Shown piece by piece: positions 9,297-17,543 of a stretch of 64,000 bases of DNA; the stretch's first letter is position 1; every line of letters begins with the position of its first letter. The stretch covers positions 124,001 to 188,000 of the forward strand of contig CAWGRX010000019.1 in assembly GCA_963825075.1 (NCBI GenBank), read 5' to 3'. The notes below the pieces were generated by a model that worked only from the letters and a program-made list of their open reading frames with translations, was not told the origin of the DNA and searched no databases. Position numbers and translations under genes: made by a program. The stretch comes from CAWAVN01 sp963825075. Lineage in GTDB: Bacteria; Planctomycetota; Planctomycetia; Planctomycetales; Planctomycetaceae.

Positions 9297-10445
9297 ATGA
9301 AGCAGATTGCCGTTTTGGGATCGACCGGCTCGATTGGCAAGAGTTGCCTGGAGGTCGTGCGGTCGCTCGATCACCGCTTGGCCGTGTTCGCGATGACGGC
9401 CCATCGTCAATGGGAGCCGCTGGCCGAGCAGGCGGCCGAGTTTTCTCCCCGCTATGCGGTGCTGGGCGATCCTGGCGCGGAAAAATCATGCGACCGGAGC
9501 CGGTTTCCTAAAAGCACGAAATTGTTGTTCGGCCCGGAGGCGATCGAACAGGTGGCGGCGATGCCGGAGGTGGACATCGTCGTCTCGGGCATCGTGGGGG
9601 CGGCGGGACTGAAGGGGACATGGGCGGCGATCGAGGCGGGAAAGACCGTGGCCGTCGCCAATAAGGAAACGCTGGTCGTGGCCGGGCCATTGGTGATGGC
9701 CAAGGCCTTAGAGACCGGGGCCACGCTGATTCCGGTCGATAGCGAGCACAGCGCGGTGTTTCAGGCCCTCAAAGCCGGTCGGCCCCGCGAAGTCCGCCGG
9801 GTGGTGCTGACGGCGAGCGGCGGGCCGTTTCGCGGCTGGACGCGGGAGCAAATGCGATCGGTCACGCCGGAGATGGCCCTCGATCATCCCACCTGGAACA
9901 TGGGGCCGAAGATCACAATCGACTCGGCCACAATGCTGAACAAAGCCCTGGAAATCATCGAGGCGAAGTGGCTGTTCGGCCTGGAGGCGGACCAGATCGA
10001 GGTTGTGGTGCATCCGCAGTCAATCATTCATTCTTTTGTGGAATTTGTGGACGGCTCGGTGATTGCCCAGTTGTCTCCGCCGGATATGAAGCTACCAATT
10101 CAATATGCCCTGACCTGGCCGGAACGGACCCAGGGGACGAGTCCGGCGATGGATTGGAGGAAAGCCTACGCCCTCGAACTCTCGCCGCCTGACCTAGACG
10201 CCTTTCCCGGTTTGCAGTTAGGATTTGAGGTAGCCCGCCGTGGCGGCAGCAGCGGGGCGGTCCTCAATGCCGCCAAAGAGGTGGCGGTGGAACGGTTTTT
10301 GAATCACGAACTTCCCTTTATTGAAATTCCCCGCGCCTGCAAAGCGGTTTTGGAAGCCCACGAGTTTGACCCGTCGCCGACTTTGACGGATTTACTCAGG
10401 CTCGACGGCTGGGCTCGAAAGGAGACAACCCGGTGGCAACCTTGA
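9297..10445 (+). CDS. dxr: 1-deoxy-D-xylulose 5-phosphate reductoisomerase
   Basis: Converts DXP to 2-C-methyl-D-erythritol 4-phosphate with NADPH, the committed step of the MEP isoprenoid pathway in the cytoplasm. The 382-residue protein begins at ATG 9297 directly before the nucleotide loop (MKQIAVLGSTGSIGKS); a TTG further upstream only adds a non-conserved leader. Visible signatures are VANKETLVVAG, the metal/substrate segment PVDSEHSAVFQ, the phosphate site LTASGGPF, and DSATMLNKALEIIEAKWLF. Its stop overlaps the start of rseP (TGATG), so the two are probably translationally coupled. Pairing of dxr with rseP is a widespread bacterial arrangement. Confidence 0.97.
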   Translation: MKQIAVLGSTGSIGKSCLEVVRSLDHRLAVFAMTAHRQWEPLAEQAAEFSPRYAVLGDPGAEKSCDRSRFPKSTKLLFGPEAIEQVAAMPEVDIVVSGIVGAAGLKGTWAAIEAGKTVAVANKETLVVAGPLVMAKALETGATLIPVDSEHSAVFQALKAGRPREVRRVVLTASGGPFRGWTREQMRSVTPEMALDHPTWNMGPKITIDSATMLNKALEIIEAKWLFGLEADQIEVVVHPQSIIHSFVEFVDGSVIAQLSPPDMKLPIQYALTWPERTQGTSPAMDWRKAYALELSPPDLDAFPGLQLGFEVARRGGSSGAVLNAAKEVAVERFLNHELPFIEIPRACKAVLEAHEFDPSPTLTDLLRLDGWARKETTRWQP

Positions 10446-12551
10446 TGTCTAGTCTTTTCACCTCTTCGAATTGGCTCGCGCCGCTGTTCGCGGCGTCGAT
10501 TTTGGATAAGGGTCTTTACATTCTTTACGTCGCCATTGGGCTGGGGTTTGTGATCTTCTTTCACGAACTCGGCCACTTCGCCGTCGCCAAGTGGTGCAAT
10601 GTGAACGTGGAGCGGTTCAGCATCGGCTTTGGGCCGATCTTGTGGAGCTTCAAACGCGGGGAGACGGAATACGCCCTCTCGCTGATTCCCTTCGGCGGCT
10701 ACGTCAAAATGCTGGGCCAGGACGACATGGACGCCACCCAGATGACCAACGAGGAAATCGCCCAGGACCCCCGGTCCTATTCCGCCAAAAGCGTCCCTCA
10801 GCGGATGGCGATTATCTCCGCCGGCGTGATTATGAACATCATCACCGGGATGCTGTTTTTTGCCATCGCGTTTAACATTGGCGTCAAAACTTCCCCCTCC
10901 GTGATCGGCGGCACACAGCCCGGATACCCGGCTTGGAAAGCGGGTCTGGACACCGGCGACCGCATCACCCGAATCAACGACCGCGACGTCGAAACCTTCT
11001 CGGACCTCATGCGGGGCGTGGCGCTGACTTCGGGGCCACTCCACATTGAGGGCGTGCATCCCGACGGCACGAAGTTTGAACGCGACATCATCCCCGACAA
11101 ATCCGGGACCCGGCGGATCATCGGCGCCGCCCCGATGACCGACAGCGTGGAAGTGATCCCCAAACAGGTGGAACTTCCCGTGGCGGAACCCGCCTCTTCC
11201 GCGAGCCAAATCAAAGAAGGGCAAGGCTTCGAGAAGGGAGACATCATCAAAAAGGCGGGCCTGCCCGGCGGGGAAGTCCGCGAGTTTTCCGATTACACTC
11301 ACCTGCATCGCTGGATGTCGCTTTCGGACGTGCGAACATCCCCCGTGGATTTTTACGTCGAGCGGGACGGGGAATTGGTAAAAAAACCGATTGAGGTGGC
11401 TCCCACACATTTCCGCCGGCTGGGACTGCGACTGGACATCAGCAAGATCACCGCGATCGCCGATCACTCCCCCGCGGACCGGGCCGGCTTTAAAGTTGGG
11501 GATAAAATCACGCACATCGACGGCATCGCCGTGGGCACGGACATGGATCCGCTTGAGGTTGCCCGATTACTTTTATTCCCGTCGGCCCGGAGGCGAACGG
11601 GAAACGGTGGACGTCGATGGCACGCCGGAAAAAGAGGTTGTGGTGAAAATCGCCCGCAGGCAGGAGGAAGGCGAAGACAAGATTCTCACGCTGCGGGTGT
11701 CGCCGGTGGATCGGCCCGGCTGGACGTATTTGGCTCGCGGGGAGAACGTGCCCCTCTCCGTGCCTTCGATCGGGCTGGCCTATCACATGATTCCCTCGTT
11801 CGTGTTGGGCGTCGAACCCGATTCCCCCGCCGCCAAAGCCAAAATCAAGAAAGGGGAACGGCTAAATAAAATCGAATTCCTCCCGCCGCCGGATGAAAAG
11901 CAAGACCTGCTCGGCTCGGACAAGTTCGAGATCACGTTCGGCGAGAAGGAATCGCAAGGCAAGCAAAACTGGGCCTTTGCCTTCCGCGTGATGCAGATGA
12001 CGCCCGACCGCAACGTGAAACTGACCGTGACCAACGATCAAAACGAGACGCGGGAAGTCCAGCTGACGCCTGAACCCGTCAAAGATTGGTTCCTGCCGGA
12101 CAATCGAGGGATTCGCCTCGAAGCGCTTCTGGAAATTCAGCGGGCTCCCAACTTTCTGACCGCGATGTCAATGGGCATCGAGCACACAAAGAATTCCGCC
12201 TACGACATTTATCTCACGCTGCGAAACCTCATTGGCGGGAGCATCTCGCCCAAGGAACTTCACGGGCCGGTGGGGATTGCCAAGGTGGCCTATCAAATCG
12301 CCTCGCACGGCCTGCCGGAATTGTTGTTGTTTTTGGGCTTTTTGAGCGTGAACTTGGCAGTGTTGAACTTCTTGCCGATCCCGGTTTTGGACGGCGGGCA
12401 CATGGTGTTTCTGATCTGGGAAGGCGTGACCCGCAGCAAACCCAGCGAGCGCGTGCTGTGGGCCGCCCAGGCGCTCGGCTTTTTGTTCGTGGTGGCCTTG
12501 ATGCTCTTCGTGCTGTTTTTGGATATTTTCGTGCACGGCCACGGCAAGTGA
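10445..12551 (+). CDS. rseP: RIP site-2 zinc metalloprotease RseP, with one apparent frameshift
   Basis: Intramembrane protease that cleaves membrane-anchored regulators such as anti-sigma factors. The active-site HExxH is in a membrane helix near the N-terminus (FVIFFHELGHFAVAKW), followed by SIGFGP and the FGGYVKMLG loop. The centre has two PDZ-like stretches (TRINDRDVETFSDL; KITHIDGIAVGTDM), and the C-terminal helix carries the second zinc motif LNFLPIPVLDGGHMV. The frame breaks at about 11562-11564 (gcccgat): removing one C joins LEVADYFYSRRPGGERETV into one protein of about 700 residues. That is longer than the roughly 450 residues of E. coli RseP and gives an enlarged PDZ region. The start is ATG 10445 or GTG 10433. 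Three catalytic landmarks are intact. Confidence 0.92.
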
Positions 12552-12561
12552 GAGAACAACC

Positions 12562-13641
12562 ATGCCTGCCGTTCCCGTCAGTCTGGGTTTCAAACCCCTA
12601 TTAAACGATCTTTCCCGCGCGGAACTCGCCGATTGGTGCCGATCCCAGGACGAGCGGGCGTTCCGCGCGGACCAGATCCGCCGCTGGGTGTTCGTCAAAC
12701 GGGCGGAATCCTTCGAGGAGATGCACGACCTGCCGGCCCGGTTTCGCGAAACCTTGGCGGAGTCGTTCGACCTGTTCGCCTCCCGCATCATCGACCATAA
12801 AATCGCCAAGGACCACACGGAAAAACTGCTTTTGGAACTTAAGGGCGGCCAGGTCGTGGAATGCGTCTTGATGCGGGAAACCAAACGCCGGACGGTCTGC
12901 ATCAGCACGCAAGTCGGCTGCGCGATGGGCTGCGTGTTCTGCGCAAGCGGCCTGGAAGGTCTCAAGCGAAACCTTTCCACCGGCGAGATTTTGGAGCAGG
13001 TCCTCCGGGTGGATCGACTGCTCAAAATCAATGAGCGATTGACGAACGTGGTCGTGATGGGAATCGGCGAACCGCTCGCCAATCTTAAATCCCTTTTGCC
13101 CTCGCTCGACGCGTTGAACAACCCCGAAGAAATGGGTTTGGGGGCCAGACGCATTACGATTTCCACCGTGGGATTGCCCGAGCGGATTCGCGAACTCGCT
13201 TCCCTCGGAAAACCGTACAATCTCGCCGTCTCCCTGCATGCTCCCAACGACCGCTTACGAAATGAACTTGTCCCGGTGAATGCGAACATCGGCATCGAAA
13301 ACGTCCTCTCCGCCGCCGAGGATTACTTTGAAAAAACCGGCCGGCGGGTGACTTACGAGTACGTGCTTTTAGGCGACATCAACGATGCCCCCGCCCATGC
13401 TCATCAGTTGGCAAAACTCTTAACTGGCCGGAATGCCCATGTGAATCTGATCCCCATGAACCGTGTGGCGGAGCTATCTTACCACGACCCCGCCGCCCCG
13501 CGCACGGAAGAGTTCCTCCAGATTCTGGAGCACCGCGGCACCACCGCCACGGTCCGCAAACGCAAAGGCGCCGACATCGACGCCGCCTGCGGCCAACTTC
13601 GTTTGACCCACGAACGCCAATCGGCTCTTGGCGGTTCGTGA
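12562..13641 (+). CDS. rlmN: 23S rRNA (adenine-2503-C2)-methyltransferase, radical SAM
   Basis: A 359-residue radical SAM enzyme that methylates C2 of A2503 in 23S rRNA and A37 in some tRNAs. The [4Fe-4S] motif CAMGCVFC (CxxxCxxC) follows the VCISTQVG entry segment. GIGEPLANL, STVGLPERI and the conserved AVSLHAPNDRLRNELVPVN are all present. The C-terminal cysteine that forms the methylated protein intermediate is in DAACGQL. RlmN proteins are typically 350-400 residues, so this is full length. It starts 10 nt after rseP and is probably co-transcribed with dxr-rseP. Confidence 0.97.
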   Translation: MPAVPVSLGFKPLLNDLSRAELADWCRSQDERAFRADQIRRWVFVKRAESFEEMHDLPARFRETLAESFDLFASRIIDHKIAKDHTEKLLLELKGGQVVECVLMRETKRRTVCISTQVGCAMGCVFCASGLEGLKRNLSTGEILEQVLRVDRLLKINERLTNVVVMGIGEPLANLKSLLPSLDALNNPEEMGLGARRITISTVGLPERIRELASLGKPYNLAVSLHAPNDRLRNELVPVNANIGIENVLSAAEDYFEKTGRRVTYEYVLLGDINDAPAHAHQLAKLLTGRNAHVNLIPMNRVAELSYHDPAAPRTEEFLQILEHRGTTATVRKRKGADIDAACGQLRLTHERQSALGGS

Positions 13642-13651
13642 TTAGGACCGC

Positions 13652-14329
13652 TCATTCAGCCACGGTCTTAGCCTTTTTTATCGCTTGGATCACTGACTCG
13701 ACATCTTTCAGCGCTTCACGGGCATCTCCGTATTCGTTGTCAATTTCAATGGCTTTGAGAAAACACGTCTGTGCTTCTTCAAACCGCCCTTGTGCCCGAA
13801 GAACGAGTCCGAGGTTGTGGTAAGCTTCGTCAACCAACCAATCAGCACACTCAATTGCCGTCCGGTGTGTGGTTTCCGCTTCCCGAAGTTTTCCCTGTCG
13901 AGCCTGGACCGCACCGAGAAAAATATAACTTGCCGCCTCTTCGTTATCTTCATCGATGGCTTTTTGAAACCAAGTCTCCGCTGTGGCAAAGTCTCCACGG
14001 TAGTGAGACAACCGCCCCAATTGATTGAATAACCCCCAATGGTGGTCGGGGAAGCGTTCGATTGCGTCTTGATAAATCTGAATGGCCTCTTCATATCGCG
14101 TCAACTTGTAGAGCATTTCCGCATAGTCACAAATGACGCCAAGATCATCGGGATATTCCGCCAACCAGCGTTCTGCTAGAAAGACGCAGGTTGCCGCCTG
14201 ATTATTGCGATTCGCTTCAAAAATGGCTTCTCTCGTAATCTGCACAGTGCCCCCGATAAAAAATCGTGTCAGACGGCTGATTTCGGCGCATATCGTATGG
14301 CATTTCTTGTGACACCATATTGAACGCAT
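13652..14329 (-). CDS. tetratricopeptide repeat protein
   Basis: A 225-residue protein made of TPR-type helical pairs: YEEAIQIYQDAIERFPDHHWG, FATAETWFQKAIDEDNEE, LREAETTHRTAIECADWL and FEEAQTCFLKAIEIDNEYGDA follow each other at about 34-residue spacing. The true start may be downstream of 14329, since residues 1-28 look non-conserved; an in-frame GTG near the TVQITREAIFEANR segment is an alternative. It has no signal peptide or catalytic domain. TPRs normally mediate protein-protein contacts; the partner is unknown. It converges with rlmN and the two stops are only about 10 nt apart. Confidence 0.8.
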   Translation of the reverse strand: MRSIWCHKKCHTICAEISRLTRFFIGGTVQITREAIFEANRNNQAATCVFLAERWLAEYPDDLGVICDYAEMLYKLTRYEEAIQIYQDAIERFPDHHWGLFNQLGRLSHYRGDFATAETWFQKAIDEDNEEAASYIFLGAVQARQGKLREAETTHRTAIECADWLVDEAYHNLGLVLRAQGRFEEAQTCFLKAIEIDNEYGDAREALKDVESVIQAIKKAKTVAE

Positions 14330-14514
14330 AGGTTCAACCGCGGAAATTCCTTTTAATCTGCGCTCAGAGTTGCACGTCGAGTTTGATGATAACTACCGTG
14401 CTCGCATTCTCAATATCTCCAAGCGACGAAACGCGCCGAAGCCGTGCTGTATGGATTGCGAATCGGCTACCCCACGGCGTACACCTTGGGCGGACACGCC
14501 ACGAAGGAACAGGG

Positions 14515-14622
14515 ATGATCCAAGGCAAAGTCCGTAGTCGAGAACCCGTCATCGATGTGAAGATTTCCGATCCGGCCGGCCAGCATTCCCGCCAGATCGA
14601 AGCCATCATCGATGCCGGCTCT
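14515..14622 (+). pseudogene. remnant of a clan AA (retroviral-type) aspartic protease gene
   Basis: The ATG at 14515 opens MIQGKVRSREPVIDVKIS and reaches IEAIIDAGS, the position of the catalytic D-[TS]-G loop in small clan AA aspartic proteases. Here the residue after Asp is Ala, and homology stops directly after it. Upstream, the tail of another frame (AVLYGLRIGYPTAYTLGG) ends in a TGA overlapping this ATG (ATGA), which suggests the remains of a two-gene cassette. Both parts are truncated. Recognition rests on a short segment. Confidence 0.4.
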
Positions 14623-14701
14623 GGTCAAGGGGCGTTTGCGGAAAGAGGCGGTCGGACATGGGAACAGATCAAAATTCTCGGAAGGCAATTGACAGGTAAT
14701 A

Positions 14702-15466
14702 CTAATAGTAATACGGCCGCTCGGCGGAGCCGATCTTCAGATCGGAAATGCCCAGGGCCTGGAGTTCCCGGATGACCTCGTCGCGGAAGGCGGCTTTGAT
14801 GTGGATGGCTACGACCGGGATGTCCCGTCCCAGCTTTTGGTATTCCGCCAGGAACAAATCGGGCGTCAGGTGCAGCGAGGCCTTGGCCAGCCATTCCATC
14901 GAATTGGGAAAGCTGGCTTCCAGATAGACGGCTTTGAGTTTGGGGTTTTGTTTCGCCACGTCCCACAGATGATCCGTGGGACCGCTGTCGCAGCCGAACA
15001 CCACGGCGGAGTGGTCGTCTTCTACAATAAACCCCAAGGTGGGCACGATGTGATTCACGGCGACGGCGGTGATGGTGAGATCCCCGACGGTGACTTGGTC
15101 GCCGTCTTCGATGGATTTTAGATCGAAAAACGGCGCTTCCATTTCGCCCAGCCGGATGAAGTTCGGCCAGACGCGGTCATTAAAAATGTCGTGTTCGAGA
15201 CACTCCCGAACCGATTGGTTCCCGTAGATTGCCGGGCAACTCGGCCCCGATTCGTAAACGTTTTCGATGAACAACGGCAGCGAGGCGATATGGTCGATGT
15301 GGGAATGGGAGATGAAGACGTGCCTCACGTCCCGCTGCACTTGGAGCGGCCAGGCCAGGCCCAGGCAACCCGCATCAATGGCAACCCGATCGTTGACGAT
15401 GTAGGTGATCGCGTACTGTTGCGAGACGCCATTGCCGACCGAGGATCCAAGAATGTTGACTTTCAC
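14702..15466 (-). CDS. MBL-fold metallo-hydrolase (cAMP phosphodiesterase/RNase Z-like)
   Basis: A 254-residue protein starting MKVNILGSSVGNG with the N-terminal beta strands of the metallo-beta-lactamase fold. The metal-binding motif HSHIDHIASLP (HxHxDH) is at about 55-62; later ligands are His in VAVNHIVPTLGF, the Asp in VVFGCDSGPTD, and a final histidine in VVAIHIKAAF. This arrangement resembles class II cAMP phosphodiesterases and RNase Z-type hydrolases. It lies near the cyclase-like gene on the same strand (183 nt apart), which makes a cyclic-nucleotide role worth considering, though the cyclase itself looks degenerate. All metal ligands appear present, so it should be active. Confidence 0.87.
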   Translation of the reverse strand: MKVNILGSSVGNGVSQQYAITYIVNDRVAIDAGCLGLAWPLQVQRDVRHVFISHSHIDHIASLPLFIENVYESGPSCPAIYGNQSVRECLEHDIFNDRVWPNFIRLGEMEAPFFDLKSIEDGDQVTVGDLTITAVAVNHIVPTLGFIVEDDHSAVVFGCDSGPTDHLWDVAKQNPKLKAVYLEASFPNSMEWLAKASLHLTPDLFLAEYQKLGRDIPVVAIHIKAAFRDEVIRELQALGISDLKIGSAERPYYY

Positions 15467-15648
15467 GAGCGGGGGTTCACTTTCTCGTCAAGCGATGGAA
15501 AAACGTCCTCCGAGACACTGGGTTCTGTCGCTGGATTCCCAGGGAAGAAGAAAACTTGTGGGAACGATTCTTCAATCGGCTAAATCGTTGCAACCCGTCA
15601 CTTTCAGGCGAATGATGCATGGTTCCATCCTCTGTATATAACGCAATG

Positions 15649-17412
15649 CTATTTGCTGAGCAACGAGAAAATTCCGTCCCAGCGCGGAGGCGGGGCGTAG
15701 CCGTTTTGGGCAATCATCAAAATCAGGAATTGTTTGCAAGCATCGTCCGCGGGCAGGGAATCCAGTAGGGACCTGGCCTCGTCCCAATGCCCCTGAGCAA
15801 TCAGGTCCACGGCACCCTCAAAATCGGCCAGATGCTGCTCGCTGATTGTGGGATCCTCTTCGATGGGCAACAAAAGTTCATAAACGGCCGAGGCCTGCTC
15901 CATGCCTCGCGGACGAAACTGGCCGATTTTTCTTAAGCGTCCTTCCGTCGGCGGCAGATATTGGCGGACATATTCGCCGGCGGTGGAGTCCAGGAGGACG
16001 GCGGCTCGCATTTGCCGAGCCAGGCTTTTGAGCCTCGCTCCCAAGTTGACGACATGCCCGAACGCGCCCACTTTGCATTGCGTGTCGGGGCCGATTCTGC
16101 CCGCGATTCCGGGGCCGTGGGCGATGCCGCAGATCAGCCGGGCATGGGAAAGCCGCGGATTGTGACGCTGAGCGCGGCAGAGAGCGAGCGCCGCTTTACA
16201 GGCGGGCAAAGGCCCTTCGCTGCTGGGGACGGGCCAGCCCCAAAACGCCATCGCGGACTCTCCCTGGAAATCCGCCATGACGCCATCCTGCTCGAAGATG
16301 CTTTCGCTCATGAGGCGAAACGACTCGTCCACGGTTTTCGAGAGATCGGCCAATTGCGACCGTTGCCGCGCTTCCGCTGGTCGCCGAAACCCGCAAAACA
16401 AGACCGAAATACTGCATTGCCGCGCCCGCAACGCGGATTCCACTTTCTCGTTGGACAAGATCGTGCGGACGGCGGGAGAAAAAAACTGGTTCAGCCCCGC
16501 TTGCCGCCGTTCCAAGAGCCGAAGTTCTCGCAGCGCGCCGACAAACTCCGCCAGCAGTTCCGCAAACTTCAGTTCTTCGTGCAATTCGTCCCGCCCCTGG
16601 ACGATGGGCATATTTTCGCAATTCAGATTCCCCGACATGTACAAGCACCATCCCCAACTGGCCTCCTGCGTGATGGGGACGCAGAAAGACCAATCGAACC
16701 GCCCTGAATTGGTGAAATGGCCGGAACTTTGATCGTCCGGAGATGCTTCCGAATCCCAAATGTGAACCAATCCTTCCTGGCGGCGAAGGCTTTCCATCAC
16801 GAACTTCCGGCTGGGCTGGAAGCGGCTTTGATCCGCCTGCCGACTGTCCCAGCAAAGGATTTCCAGTTGAGACGGGGTGCCCGAAACCAACCCCGGCACT
16901 TGGATCACCGCGGCCGTATCCACGCGGGGCAACGTCTCGAGCAGCATGGACACCACGCTCTGGGCAAATTGCTCGTCCGACGCGGATTTGGCGATCGTCT
17001 CCGGCAGTTGCGAGAGCACCTCCAGCCAGCGGCCCGGATTCTGAAACGAAACGTGCGTGAGCAATTCCATTCCCGAATCGTCGTCCGGCCACGGCGGTTC
17101 AGGAGCATCGGGCAAAGGGGCCGACAGTCGAAACCGGGTTTTGCCGATCAGAAACTCTTCCCCGATCCCCAATTCGAACTGCTTGCACTCCCGGCCGCGA
17201 TACACGATGGCATTCCGACCGGTGTCCATCTGTCGGACCAAGAGCTTCTCGCCTTCCCAGCAGACCTCGGCGTGCCGGCGGGAGATGAGGAGATCCCACG
17301 GAACCGTGACGTCCGCGTAGTCGCCGCGGCCCAACAGCAACTTGCGGTCCTTCTCCAAAGCTAAGCGAAGTTGCTGCGATTCCAAAGGGCCGCTAACAAC
17401 CAACTCCGGCAT
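15649..17412 (-). CDS. FHA-GAF-class III adenylate/guanylate cyclase-like protein with degenerate active site
   Basis: A 587-residue signalling protein. Residues 1-95 are an FHA phosphothreonine-binding domain (GRGDYADVTVPWDLLISRRH has the GR...SxxH signature). Residues of about 120-310 look like a GAF sensor. Residues of about 335-510 align to a class III nucleotide cyclase: SISVLFCGF corresponds to the first beta strand, GVMADFQGESAMAFWG to the second metal site, and GHVVNLGARL to the GDxVNxxARL segment. The expected metal aspartates are changed: the usual D after LFC is G, and the GD of the second site is GE. The D of GDxVN is H. The domain is therefore probably regulatory or non-canonical. 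The C-terminal tail has TPR-like helices (QGHWDEARSLLDSLP). Confidence 0.85.
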   Translation of the reverse strand: MPELVVSGPLESQQLRLALEKDRKLLLGRGDYADVTVPWDLLISRRHAEVCWEGEKLLVRQMDTGRNAIVYRGRECKQFELGIGEEFLIGKTRFRLSAPLPDAPEPPWPDDDSGMELLTHVSFQNPGRWLEVLSQLPETIAKSASDEQFAQSVVSMLLETLPRVDTAAVIQVPGLVSGTPSQLEILCWDSRQADQSRFQPSRKFVMESLRRQEGLVHIWDSEASPDDQSSGHFTNSGRFDWSFCVPITQEASWGWCLYMSGNLNCENMPIVQGRDELHEELKFAELLAEFVGALRELRLLERRQAGLNQFFSPAVRTILSNEKVESALRARQCSISVLFCGFRRPAEARQRSQLADLSKTVDESFRLMSESIFEQDGVMADFQGESAMAFWGWPVPSSEGPLPACKAALALCRAQRHNPRLSHARLICGIAHGPGIAGRIGPDTQCKVGAFGHVVNLGARLKSLARQMRAAVLLDSTAGEYVRQYLPPTEGRLRKIGQFRPRGMEQASAVYELLLPIEEDPTISEQHLADFEGAVDLIAQGHWDEARSLLDSLPADDACKQFLILMIAQNGYAPPPRWDGIFSLLSK

Positions 17413-17543
17413 GAGATCCTCAGGTGGGAAATGACGACGCGAACGGCCGCAGGGATTCCACCCCGACAGAGAAACAGTAACTTTATCTTAATGCAAATCT
17501 CTGTGAATCGCCAAACTCCCGTCCTGCTTCATTGATGCAAACC

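Noticed and set aside
14467..14688. 73-codon minus-strand frame in the gap near 14.6 kb
   Set aside because: It is antisense to the aspartic-protease remnant and has no features.
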